From Limnobacter litoralis (GTDB lineage: Bacteria; Pseudomonadota; Gammaproteobacteria; Burkholderiales; Burkholderiaceae_B): a stretch of 64,000 nucleotides of DNA. Shown in pieces: positions 7,135-14,968 of this stretch; the stretch's first letter is position 1; every line of letters starts with the position of its first letter. A model generated the notes under the pieces. The model did not search any database and was not told the origin of the DNA. It was given only the letters and a program-made list of their open reading frames with translations. The stretch covers positions 248,001 to 312,000 of the forward strand of contig NZ_BSOJ01000015.1 of assembly GCF_030160455.1 (NCBI RefSeq). Direction: 5' to 3'. The translations under genes and the position numbers were made by a program.

Positions 7135-7571
7135 CCCTTCCATATGAAAACACCACAGCCGGTGGCAAGGCCCTGGCGGAACTTCAAACTCTGCTACGCG
7201 GCTTTGGATGCTCAAAGTTTGGCAGCATGTTGGATGACGAAGCGGGTGAACTTCTCGTCCAGTTTGAGTACCGTGGCCAAATGGTCAGCGTCAAAGCTTC
7301 CATGAAAGGGTACGCCGCAGCCTGGTTGAAAGAACACCCCTACACCAGCCGCATGCAAAAATCAAAAGCCCAGCACGAAGCCAAGGCCATGGAAGTGGCC
7401 AGCGTGGCCGTCTACTCAATCCTGCGCGACTGGATCAAAGGGCAGATCACGGCCATTCAAACTGGCGTGCTGTCATTTGAGGGGGCCTTCCTTGGTCAGC
7501 TCCTATTACCCAGCGGAAAAACAGTTCTTGAGCATGCCCGATTGCAGAAGATATTGGGAGAAACAGCATGA
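7131..7571 (+). CDS. Conserved phage hypothetical protein (146 aa)
   Basis: This protein belongs to a type I have seen in Burkholderiales prophages, with the pattern FEYRGQMVSVKASMKGYAAAWLKEHP followed by AVYSILRDWIKGQITAIQTG and FEGAFLGQLLLPSGKTVLE. It is soluble, alpha/beta, with no catalytic motif I can name. Its start and stop are both coupled by ATGA to its neighbours. It usually sits near phage recombination or regulatory genes, as here; the biochemical role is unknown. Confidence 0.7.
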   Translation: MTLPYENTTAGGKALAELQTLLRGFGCSKFGSMLDDEAGELLVQFEYRGQMVSVKASMKGYAAAWLKEHPYTSRMQKSKAQHEAKAMEVASVAVYSILRDWIKGQITAIQTGVLSFEGAFLGQLLLPSGKTVLEHARLQKILGETA

Positions 7572-7786
7572 TCACAACGGAACAAATAGAACGCCTGCTT
7601 GGTAGCAACGTGCTGCCCACCAACTGGACAATCGCGGACCTTGCCAGGTCCAAAGGGAAACATCCAACACAATGCTCGCGACAGGTTGGCCTTATGGTGA
7701 AAAATGGCGCCATCAAGCGAGTCGGCAATCGAAAGAACAAATGGGGCAAGCCGTTCGGCATCTACCAATTTTTGGAGCAGGAATGA
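7568..7786 (+). CDS. Small winged-helix-like DNA-binding protein (72 aa)
   Basis: The sequence reads as a short winged helix: TIADLARSKGKHPTQCSRQVGLMVKNGAIKRVGNRKNKWGKPFGIY, that is two helices with a recognition helix, then a basic beta-hairpin wing. This fits a phage transcription factor or replication-initiator accessory protein. It is coupled by ATGA to the gene before it and overlaps the next start by four bases. Identification is by fold pattern only. Confidence 0.6.
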   Translation: MITTEQIERLLGSNVLPTNWTIADLARSKGKHPTQCSRQVGLMVKNGAIKRVGNRKNKWGKPFGIYQFLEQE

Positions 7787-8301
7787 TGATCTACCGAACA
7801 ATTGCACTTCTCATCCGACGGTGGCCAGGCCTGGCCAACTCAATAATTCATAGCGCTATGAATCGGCCTTACTACCACCTTGAGGGTTACATGAACCGAT
7901 GGTGGTTGACGCCCAAGTTTTTGCTGACCAAAGACGAAGATGGCTTTGATGTTCCTTACGACTGGGTGCCTATGTGGGCTCGTGTCCGGGTCCATCACAT
8001 TTTTAGACCAGACGCGGATAGACATCTCCACGATCACCCAGCGGACAACCTCAGCATTGTGTTGAAGGGGTACTACGACGAACAGGACATCGTGGGCAGG
8101 AGCAACATTCGGACCGCTGGTTGCGTGGTGCATCGGCGCGCGGAGTGTTTCCACAAAATTGCCTACGTTCCTTCAAATGGGGTCTGGACACTCTGGTTCG
8201 TGGGTGAAAAAAGAAATGACTGGGGCTTTCTGGTCAATGGACGAAAGGTGCCCTGGCGGACCTACGCAAAGTGGAACCATGAATCGAAATTGGGAAAATG
8301 A
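7783..8301 (+). CDS. Cupin-like phage protein (172 aa)
   Basis: The start is the ATG that overlaps the previous TGA; a second ATG follows at once. The core VRVHHIFRPDADRHLHDHPADNLSIVLKGYY is a cupin motif 1 with HxHxH-type metal ligands, and a later His (ECFHKIA) and WTLWFVGEKRNDWGF give the second strand motif. Cupins bind a metal and serve as dioxygenases, isomerases or sensors; the substrate is not evident. A longer upstream frame would overlap the winged-helix gene and is rejected. Confidence 0.65.
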   Translation: MMIYRTIALLIRRWPGLANSIIHSAMNRPYYHLEGYMNRWWLTPKFLLTKDEDGFDVPYDWVPMWARVRVHHIFRPDADRHLHDHPADNLSIVLKGYYDEQDIVGRSNIRTAGCVVHRRAECFHKIAYVPSNGVWTLWFVGEKRNDWGFLVNGRKVPWRTYAKWNHESKLGK

Positions 8302-8630
8302 GAGCAATGGATAAACGAGGCTACAACATTCAAGAGGCCCGAGAATACCTCGGAGTCAAGCGCAAATTTTTCGACACCAACATTGCGCCACTACTGGGCC
8401 CTGGCATTCGAGCTGGGACATCAACGGTGTTTGAGAAAGAGGATATTGACCGAGCTTGGGAAACATATAAGATGGGCGTGGGTAGTAAGCGCCCAGAAGG
8501 AACTCTATGGGACGCACAACAGGTATCCAGTCCACGAAGGACGGCGGCTATAAGGTCGATAAGGTCTACCGAAAGCAACGGATTCAACAGTCTGGCTTCT
8601 GCTCTTTTGAAGAGGCCGAAAGCTGGTTAA
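8298..8630 (+). CDS. Excisionase-like helix-turn-helix protein
   Basis: The N-terminal 60 residues (YNIQEAREYLGVKRKFFDTNIAPLLG...VFEKEDIDRAWETYK) match the winged-helix fold of MerR/excisionase-type proteins that sit just before phage integrases. The gene starts in a four-base overlap with the cupin gene; an alternative ATG lies nine bases inside. Its last 124 bases lie within the integrase gene, in another frame, and encode a Ser/Arg-rich tail. A role directing excision of the element is inferred from fold and position. Confidence 0.65.
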   Translation: MRAMDKRGYNIQEAREYLGVKRKFFDTNIAPLLGPGIRAGTSTVFEKEDIDRAWETYKMGVGSKRPEGTLWDAQQVSSPRRTAAIRSIRSTESNGFNSLASALLKRPKAG

Positions 8631-9640
8631 TCCGTCAACTCGAGGGGCTTCGTACAACGTTCGTTCACGGCACCCGACCGAAGCGAACGTTTGAAGAGGC
8701 AGCTATTCATTATTTGCACCTGCATGCCAATAAGCCGTCCATTCAATCGGACATTTATCACTTAAAGGCAGTGATGCCTTACATCGGTCAATTACACCTT
8801 GATCGAATCCACAACGGATCCTTAAAGTCTTTTGTGGAAGAGAAAAAGGATCAGGGCCGAAAGAATAAGACGATCAATCACAGCCTTGCCATAGTTCGGC
8901 GAATTTTGAACTTGGCTGCGCGTGACTGGCGTGATGAAGACGGGCTTACTTGGTTGCTCACCGCACCCATGATTACCCTGCTCAAGTTGACAGACCAAAG
9001 GCCACCCAGACCGATCATGTGGGATGAACAGCGCAGGCTGCTACCCAAGCTCGCAGATCACCTGGCCGCCATGGCGCTATTCATCTTGAACACCGGCTGT
9101 CGTGATGATGTAGTGTGTAGCCTGAAATGGGAATGGGAAATCCCAATCCCTCAGCTCGGTGTGTCAGTGTTTGTAGTTCCACCAAAGCATGTAAAGGCTG
9201 AGGAGGAGCGAAAACGCGAGGCGGTACTGGTGCTGAACACGGTGGCTCAAAAGGTCATCGAAGCGCAAAGGGGTGTGCACCCGGAGTATGTTTTCACCTA
9301 CCGTGGCCATTCGATTGAACGTATGTCGAACAACGGCTGGCAGAACGGGCGCAAGAAGGCGGGCCTTGGCGACTTGCACGTTCATGATTTGAGACACACC
9401 GTGGGCCTTCGGCTTCGTGAATCCGGAGTTCAGGAGAACACTGTATCTGCTGTGCTTTGGCATTCGAACAAAAACATCACTGGGCATTACTCAATGGCCC
9501 AGATCGTCGAAATATTTGAGGCACTGGAAAGCATTAAGGACGAAGCAAACCGGTGGAATATCAGTTTGGAATCGCTGAAACGACAGGCGAAAGTCACTCA
9601 AAAGTCACTCAGCCAAATTCCACAAAAGCAAACGGGCTAG
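8507..9640 (+). CDS. int: Tyrosine recombinase / phage integrase
   Basis: The 377-aa enzyme has the catalytic set of tyrosine recombinases: Arg199 (NTGCRDD), Lys near 230, HxxR at 293-296 (HDLRH), His319 (LWHSN) and nucleophile Tyr328 (GHYSM). The N-terminal region holds the arm-binding part, and about residues 60-135 the core-binding SAM-like domain. The start MGRTTGIQST is typical of this family and lies inside the excisionase-like gene. It points toward the 3' end of tRNA-Arg, 39 bases on, the probable attachment site. Full length, so likely active. Confidence 0.93.
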   Translation: MGRTTGIQSTKDGGYKVDKVYRKQRIQQSGFCSFEEAESWLIRQLEGLRTTFVHGTRPKRTFEEAAIHYLHLHANKPSIQSDIYHLKAVMPYIGQLHLDRIHNGSLKSFVEEKKDQGRKNKTINHSLAIVRRILNLAARDWRDEDGLTWLLTAPMITLLKLTDQRPPRPIMWDEQRRLLPKLADHLAAMALFILNTGCRDDVVCSLKWEWEIPIPQLGVSVFVVPPKHVKAEEERKREAVLVLNTVAQKVIEAQRGVHPEYVFTYRGHSIERMSNNGWQNGRKKAGLGDLHVHDLRHTVGLRLRESGVQENTVSAVLWHSNKNITGHYSMAQIVEIFEALESIKDEANRWNISLESLKRQAKVTQKSLSQIPQKQTG

Positions 9641-9661
9641 AGATTTTGTCTCTAACCCGTT
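9631..9661 (+). repeat. Long inverted repeat over the integrase stop codon
   Basis: AACGGG-c-TAGAGA pairs with TCTCTA-a-CCCGTT around the loop TTTTG: twelve pairs with one mismatch. The integrase TAG lies within the left arm. No T-run follows, so it may be a 3'-end stabilising hairpin, a weak terminator or part of the attachment region. Confidence 0.5.
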
Positions 9662-9679
9662 GATCTTACTGCTTAAATT

Positions 9680-9756
9680 TGGTGCGGCTGGCAGGATTCG
9701 AACCCACGACCCCTTGGTTCGTAGCCAAGTACTCTATCCAACTGAGCTACAGCCGC
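9680..9756 (-). tRNA. tRNA-Arg (anticodon ACG)
   Basis: A full cloverleaf is readable on the minus strand: acceptor GCGGCTG / CAGCCGC, discriminator A and encoded CCA, anticodon stem CTTGG/CCAAG around loop CTACGAA (anticodon ACG, read as ICG), T-arm GGTTCGAATCC. Its 3' half faces the integrase gene, so it is the likely integration target, with the element keeping the tRNA intact. Confidence 0.95.
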
Positions 9757-9770
9757 TGTAAAGAAGCGAG

Positions 9771-9799
9771 ATTATGCATGAATAAGGGCACCAACGCAA
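9771..9799 (-). promoter_or_regulatory. Promoter of tRNA-Arg
   Basis: TTGCGT (9794-9799), 17-base spacer and CATAAT (9771-9776) on the minus strand, about 15 bases before the tRNA 5' end. It lies partly in the loop of the hairpin that ends the fadL-type gene. Confidence 0.6.
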
Positions 9800-9815
9800 T
9801 AGCATTTGTGCCCTT
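9784..9815 (-). terminator. Terminator-like hairpin after the FadL-family gene
   Basis: AAGGGCAC / GTGCCCTT is a perfect 8-bp stem with a 16-base loop, just past the stop of the FadL-type gene, followed on the minus strand by ATTCATGC, a poor T-run. It may work as a weak terminator. The tRNA-Arg -35 box is inside the loop. Confidence 0.4.
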
Positions 9816-9827
9816 TTGTACAAATTT

Positions 9828-11297
9828 TTAGAAACGCTGGGTCAAACCCACACCAAAGAAGTTAATCCGAGTGTTGGTAATACCATAAAACCGACCACCA
9901 CGCACCTCGGGAGGCTGTGAACCTTGGTTCAATCCAACCACCGCCGGATCAATCTGGAAACGTTGGAATGCAAAGTGTACGTCGGTGTTGGGATCAACCA
10001 GGTAGGTTGCGCCCACCGCATAGTAACGACGGTTGTTGTCCGGCAAAATCGTGATCCGGGTGGCGTCGTCAATTGCACTGGTTTCATACGCATAACCGGC
10101 ACGAACGATCAAGCGACGATACAGTTTATAGTTGGCACCGATACGATAGGAATTTGTAACCTGATAGTTTTGGGGGATGTCCTCGATTGTTCTTCCGTTG
10201 TCTCGTACGTACTTCAGAGTTGCGCTTCTGAAGTCTTCACGCGTGTAGGTGGCCATCAAATCCAACTTGGGGTTGTAATGATGGAACACACTCAAACGCA
10301 ATTCGTCGTTCAACGTGATGTTCTGGTTGGCGCGTTGGTAGGGGTTCAAGTCGGCAGCAGACTGAGGTGCTGTTGGCAACAGGGTCGCTGCGGTCGGGGT
10401 GGTCAAGAATTGACGAAACGCGGTACCGTCCGGATTTTCGTTGATGGTAAAAGTGCCCTCGTTGCCATTGAACCTGGGTTTCGGTCGATAGGAAATTCCT
10501 ACTCTTGTGCGATCTGTCGGCTCCCACAACGCGCCGAGCTGCGCGTTGAACGCGTAACCGAACACACGAACAATGGCAGTTGCCTCTTTCGGAATAGGTG
10601 GGGCCTGACCAGTAGCCGCCGCGCCATCCAGCGCAGCCACGCCCGCATTACCGGCCTGTGCACGCACAGCCTCACGGTAGTTCAAAGCCACCTTGGCATT
10701 CTGGAAATAACGCTCATAGGAACCGTTAATACCTACAGAGAAAGTAGGTGTCAGTTTGTGACCTACGCCCAGGTTGAGTCGAGTCACTTTCAAGTCAATG
10801 TCTTTGCCCTGATTGCGGCCCGGGAACTGGCTGTCGTAGTGCAACAAAAGAGCCTGAGAGGCTGAGGCACTGAAACCCATGACAGTTTTGGGAGACAGTG
10901 GAATAGCCACATAGGTGTGAGGCGCTATTGCTGAAGCATCATACCCGTCTGGATTGCGATCAAACACTTGCCCCTTGGAGCCCTGCGAACCCGAATTGGT
11001 TGGCGCACCATCGTTGTTTTGTAACGACGTGTAGGTGTGTTCGACCGTGGTAAATACAACTCCTTGGGTCAACTCAGCCTGCTTGAAGCGGGTCAATGCC
11101 GCTGGGTTGTAGAAAATCACAGAGGCATCGCTGGCTTCTGCAGCTTGACCTGCACCCGCAGAACCCATGCCCGAAATGTTGTCGGCGTCAAAAGCCGTAC
11201 CGCCGGCCAACACTACATCAGAAAATGAAGAAAGCCCGATAAAAGCGGATGCCATGGCACCCAAGAGCACCCTGTTGCGCAGGCGCAAATTTGTCAT
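9828..11297 (-). CDS. FadL-family outer-membrane long-chain fatty acid transporter
   Basis: The 489-aa protein begins with a signal peptide (about residues 1-31, ending VVLAGG) and the FadL N-terminal hatch pattern GTAFDADNISGMGSAGAGQAAEASDASVIFYNPAALTRF, including the NPA motif. A beta-barrel follows with alternating strands to the terminal Phe (GVGLTQRF). Such porins import hydrophobic compounds, chiefly long-chain fatty acids or aromatics. AGGAG precedes the ATG. An inverted repeat TTACTGGCTAGTAA about 65 bases upstream may be the operator of a fatty-acid regulator. The actual substrate is not shown. Confidence 0.85.
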   Translation of the reverse strand: MTNLRLRNRVLLGAMASAFIGLSSFSDVVLAGGTAFDADNISGMGSAGAGQAAEASDASVIFYNPAALTRFKQAELTQGVVFTTVEHTYTSLQNNDGAPTNSGSQGSKGQVFDRNPDGYDASAIAPHTYVAIPLSPKTVMGFSASASQALLLHYDSQFPGRNQGKDIDLKVTRLNLGVGHKLTPTFSVGINGSYERYFQNAKVALNYREAVRAQAGNAGVAALDGAAATGQAPPIPKEATAIVRVFGYAFNAQLGALWEPTDRTRVGISYRPKPRFNGNEGTFTINENPDGTAFRQFLTTPTAATLLPTAPQSAADLNPYQRANQNITLNDELRLSVFHHYNPKLDLMATYTREDFRSATLKYVRDNGRTIEDIPQNYQVTNSYRIGANYKLYRRLIVRAGYAYETSAIDDATRITILPDNNRRYYAVGATYLVDPNTDVHFAFQRFQIDPAVVGLNQGSQPPEVRGGRFYGITNTRINFFGVGLTQRF

Positions 11298-11359
11298 CTT
11301 GTATGTCTCCTATGACTCGTGTGTGAGCCTTTTTATTTTTGAATCAGCCATCCGCTTTG

Positions 11360-11373
11360 TTACTGGCTAGTAA
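11360..11373. promoter_or_regulatory. Inverted repeat upstream of the FadL-family gene
   Basis: TTACT-GGCT-AGTAA, 5-bp perfect arms, lies about 65 bases before the start codon, where an operator would be expected. The binding protein is unknown. Confidence 0.3.
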
Positions 11374-11518
11374 GCAATTTGGATGCAAATATTTACGCGA
11401 ATATAACTGATGGGTTACATGATGTTTTGAATTTGGGCTTCCGTCAAGAACGGCGTGCCTTTTGATTACGTTTTACCACGAAATACAGGTGTCACGGTAA
11501 TGAAAACCAGAACACCCT

Positions 11519-13012
11519 CTACACCCGATACTGCCTAACCAGTTCCTCGAAAAAATCTCGCTGTCTTTGCAATTCGACGTCACTCACACCGAGCATCATC
11601 CTGAGCACATCAGCCGCTTCATCCACACAGGCCAGCGCGGCTTCAGCATCCAGAAACAACGCCCGGCTTCGTCGAGCCAAAATGTCCTCGATGGTAACCG
11701 CCATTTCATCGCTGACCGCAAACTCCATGTCGGACCGTGTCAGGCCCAATCGGGCGTCCAGCGCATTGGCCACCCCCGTTGCGGCAGACTCGTCCAGTTT
11801 CAAAGCGGCGGTTTTGCTGGGCCCAGCCCTCAGGCTGTGCTGCTTGACCACCACATTCATAACCTCTTCAGCCATGCTTCGGTAGGTGGTCCACTTGCCG
11901 CCCGTGATGGTCACAAGGCCACTTGGATCGGTCAGGATGGTGTGTTCGCGTGAAATGCTTTTGGTGCTGCTTGCATGGCCCTGCTTGACCAATGGGCGAA
12001 GACCCACGAAGACGCTGCGAACATCTGCCCGGGTGGGCGCCTTCTTCAGGTATTGGCCTGCTGTGTTCAGCACAAAGTCAATTTCTCCTTTCAGTGGCTT
12101 TGGCTCCAGGGGGGCATCCTGCCGGGCGGTGTCGGTGGTTCCGATCAGGGTCTTTCCAAGCCATGGCACCACAAACAAAACCCGCCCATCGGCCGTTTTC
12201 GGAACCAGCAGCGCGTCTTTGGATGGGTAAAAATGGGAATCAACCACCACATGGACACCTTGGCTTGGACTCAGAATTTTGGCATGCGACGGGTCATCCA
12301 TATTGCGCACTTCATCAACCCAAACCCCGGTAGCATTCACAACCGCCTTGGCCTTGAGATGAAAGATGTCACCCCCCAGAGTGTCTTGCGCGCTGACGCC
12401 GCAAATTCGACCCTCTTTTTTCTCAAAGCCGGTTACCCGCACATAGTTGACGGCCAGCCCACCCTGCCTGTGAATCGTTTTCATAAGCGCGATCGCCAGC
12501 CTGGCGTCGTCAAACTGGGCATCAAAATAACGCACACCACCGGCCAGCCCGTCGGCTTTCAAGGTTGGAATGGCGTTTAGCACGGCATTGCGGCTCATTA
12601 GCGTGGTGGGGCCCACACCCAAGCGCCCGGCCAATAAGTCATACACCTTCAAACCCAGCCAGTAAAACAGCTTGCCAAACCAGTTTCTGGCAGGAATCAC
12701 GAAGGCCAGGGGTTTGACCAAACCGGGCGCATTGGCCAACATTCGCCCTCGTTCATGCAGGGCTTCACGCACAAGGCTGATGTTGCCTTGGGCCAGATAA
12801 CGCACGCCGCCGTGGGCCAGTTTGGTGGCTCGTGAACTGGTGCCTTTGGCAAAATCATTCGCCTCCAGCAACAGCACTTTCAGGCCACGCGTGGCGGCGT
12901 CCAGCGCAGTGCCCAAACCTGTCGCACCCCCACCAATAACGATCACGTCAAATTCTGTGTTTTGTTCTGTGGCCTTTTTCAGCAGACCCAGGTGCATTGC
13001 ACGGCTAAGCAT
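11519..13012 (-). CDS. glpD: Aerobic glycerol-3-phosphate dehydrogenase
   Basis: This FAD enzyme oxidises sn-glycerol 3-phosphate to dihydroxyacetone phosphate at the inner membrane and feeds electrons to quinone. The FAD motif [21 protein letters not shown] is at about residues 23-43, then [18 protein letters not shown], and [11 protein letters not shown] and [17 protein letters not shown], all typical of GlpD. Length 497 aa is normal. I chose the ATG with AAAGGGG upstream; it overlaps the glpK stop by eight bases, so the two are translationally coupled. Last gene of a four-gene operon. Confidence 0.95.
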   Translation of the reverse strand: MLSRAMHLGLLKKATEQNTEFDVIVIGGGATGLGTALDAATRGLKVLLLEANDFAKGTSSRATKLAHGGVRYLAQGNISLVREALHERGRMLANAPGLVKPLAFVIPARNWFGKLFYWLGLKVYDLLAGRLGVGPTTLMSRNAVLNAIPTLKADGLAGGVRYFDAQFDDARLAIALMKTIHRQGGLAVNYVRVTGFEKKEGRICGVSAQDTLGGDIFHLKAKAVVNATGVWVDEVRNMDDPSHAKILSPSQGVHVVVDSHFYPSKDALLVPKTADGRVLFVVPWLGKTLIGTTDTARQDAPLEPKPLKGEIDFVLNTAGQYLKKAPTRADVRSVFVGLRPLVKQGHASSTKSISREHTILTDPSGLVTITGGKWTTYRSMAEEVMNVVVKQHSLRAGPSKTAALKLDESAATGVANALDARLGLTRSDMEFAVSDEMAVTIEDILARRSRALFLDAEAALACVDEAADVLRMMLGVSDVELQRQRDFFEELVRQYRV

Positions 13013-14495
13013 CAGCCCACCCCTTTGAGCGTTCAATCGCGCGGTGCCAGCGATCCAGCAAAGCACCGCGTTCGTCCATGTTCATGGTTGGTTCAAACCG
13101 GGCGTCCACTTGCCACTTTTCAAGCAAACTGGCCTGGCTTTCATACACGCCCACTGCCAGCCCTGCCAGGTAAGCAGCACCCAGCGCGGTGGTCTCCGTC
13201 ACAGTGGGCCTTACCACGGGCACACCCAGCAGATCCGCTTGAATTTGCATCAACAAATTGTTATTCGATGCGCCACCATCGACTCGAAGCTCGGTCAGCG
13301 GCTTTGCCCCATCCCTTTGCATGGCCTGCACAAGGTCAACGGTTTGAAGCGCGATGGATTCCAGCGCTGCGCGGGCAATGTGTGCTTTGGTGCTGCCGCG
13401 GGTCATGCCCACCAATGTGCCTCTGGCATAGGGGTCCCAATGCGGCGCACCCAGTCCTGCAAAGGCTGGCACCAAGGTCACACCGTCCGTTGACGGCACG
13501 CTGCCTGCCAGGGCTTCAACCTCGGCTGACGACTGAATCAAACCCAGCCCATCCCGCAACCACTGCACGACAGCACCCCCCATGAACACACTGCCCTCCA
13601 GCATGTAGTGCGTTTGCCCCGCAATGCGCCAGCCCACCGTGGTCAACAAGCGATTGTGGCTGCGCACTGCATCATGCCCAGTGTTAAGCAGCATGAAACA
13701 ACCTGTGCCGTAGGTGTTTTTGGCCTCACCCGCACTGAAACAGGTTTGCCCAAAAGTGGCCGCTTGTTGGTCGCCGGCGGCGGCTGCGATCGGAATTGGA
13801 GCACCCAATGCATCAGCCGAACTGACCGCCATAAAGCCACTGGTGTCGACCACGGAGGGCAGAACATATCGCGGAATGTCAAATAGAGCCAACAGTTCGT
13901 CGTCCCAGGCGTGGGTGTGAATGTTGTAAAGCATGGTTCGCGAGGCATTGCTGGCATCAGTCAGATGGGCGGCGCCTTTCGTCAAGTTCCAGATCAACCA
14001 GGTGTCGATGGTGCCAAAAGCCAACTCGCCACGTTCAGCCTGCGCCCTCGCACCAGGCACATTGTTCAAGACCCAAGCCAGCTTGGTGGCTGAAAAGTAG
14101 GAATCAATAACCAAACCCGTGGCGTCTGCAACCGCAGCCGCATGGCCACGTTCACGCAGTTTGTCGCACAATGCGGCAGTTCGCCTGTCTTGCCAGACGA
14201 TGGCGTTGTAGATTGGTTCACCGGTCTTTCGGTTCCAAACCACGGTTGTTTCACGCTGATTGGTAATGCCGATGCCGGCAACCTCAGAGGCCGATACGCC
14301 AGCCTGCTGCAGAACCCTTCGGGCGCAGTCAATCTGCGTGCTCCAAATCTGGGCCGGGTTGTGTTCGACCCAACCCGACTTGGGAAAAATCTGTTCAAAC
14401 TCCTGCTGAGCGCAACCCAGAACCCTGGCTTTTTCATCAAACAGAATAGCCCGTGAACTGGTTGTGCCCTGATCCAACGCCAAAATGTAAGTCAT
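13005..14495 (-). CDS. glpK: Glycerol kinase
   Basis: This FGGY-family kinase phosphorylates glycerol to glycerol 3-phosphate with ATP. It shows [13 protein letters not shown] at the start, [35 protein letters not shown], and the C-terminal ATP site [20 protein letters not shown]. The 496-aa length is standard. The chosen ATG (MTYILALDQ) has GAGGAAAG upstream; an alternative TTG lies five codons earlier. No glpF facilitator or glpR repressor is in the window. It is directly followed by glpD, giving a complete glycerol-to-DHAP route. Confidence 0.95.
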   Translation of the reverse strand: MTYILALDQGTTSSRAILFDEKARVLGCAQQEFEQIFPKSGWVEHNPAQIWSTQIDCARRVLQQAGVSASEVAGIGITNQRETTVVWNRKTGEPIYNAIVWQDRRTAALCDKLRERGHAAAVADATGLVIDSYFSATKLAWVLNNVPGARAQAERGELAFGTIDTWLIWNLTKGAAHLTDASNASRTMLYNIHTHAWDDELLALFDIPRYVLPSVVDTSGFMAVSSADALGAPIPIAAAAGDQQAATFGQTCFSAGEAKNTYGTGCFMLLNTGHDAVRSHNRLLTTVGWRIAGQTHYMLEGSVFMGGAVVQWLRDGLGLIQSSAEVEALAGSVPSTDGVTLVPAFAGLGAPHWDPYARGTLVGMTRGSTKAHIARAALESIALQTVDLVQAMQRDGAKPLTELRVDGGASNNNLLMQIQADLLGVPVVRPTVTETTALGAAYLAGLAVGVYESQASLLEKWQVDARFEPTMNMDERGALLDRWHRAIERSKGWADA

Positions 14496-14506
14496 GCCGT
14501 CTTTCC

Positions 14507-14968
14507 TCAATGTTCTTCTTGCCTACGGCCCGAGCGCTGCCAGCTGGCCACGTGTTTTTGCATGAATCGACCCAGCCCCTCCGCCTCGAAATAGGACACG
14601 TCCCAAGGCACACCATCCAACAACTCCGGCTTTTGCCACACGTACACAAAAGCAGTTTGCATGCGGGCGCGGGCATCAACAACTTGCACAAGCGTTCGAC
14701 GATATTCATCGCCCTCAAAGTTGTCCAGTCGAACAAGATCCTCTGCATCCACATTGAGCCAAAGTCGACCCTGCACCACCCCTGCCGAGTCTTCGATAAG
14801 CGCCGGGTAGGTTTCTCCAGGAACGCGATAACGCGAATATCCACGAAGTTCTGCTGGCAAAACGCCATAATCGCCCTGCACAACACTTTCCCAAACCGGG
14901 TTGTACATCAACGAGCCATACACAAAGACCGCATGGGGCGCTGGGGCATTCAATTCAGGCATCGGCAT
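14507..14968 (-). CDS. Gamma-glutamylcyclotransferase-like (AIG2/GGCT) protein
   Basis: The 153-aa protein has the GGCT-fold signature [13 protein letters not shown] at about residues 14-26, [19 protein letters not shown], and [25 protein letters not shown] with the conserved acidic residue. Members cleave gamma-glutamyl groups or act in other amine-release reactions; the substrate cannot be told from sequence. A perfect AAGGAGG lies before the ATG. The gene overlaps the upstream acyl-CoA transferase gene by 14 bases and is followed by glpK, so it sits inside a glycerol operon, an uncommon place. Confidence 0.8.
   Translation of the reverse strand: MPMPELNAPAPHAVFVYGSLMYNPVWESVVQGDYGVLPAELRGYSRYRVPGETYPALIEDSAGVVQGRLWLNVDAEDLVRLDNFEGDEYRRTLVQVVDARARMQTAFVYVWQKPELLDGVPWDVSYFEAEGLGRFMQKHVASWQRSGRRQEEH

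Noticed and set aside
9492-10865. Plus-strand open frame opposite the FadL-type gene (about 9924-10865)
   Set aside because: Fully antisense to a gene with signal peptide and barrel pattern; translation has no domain features.
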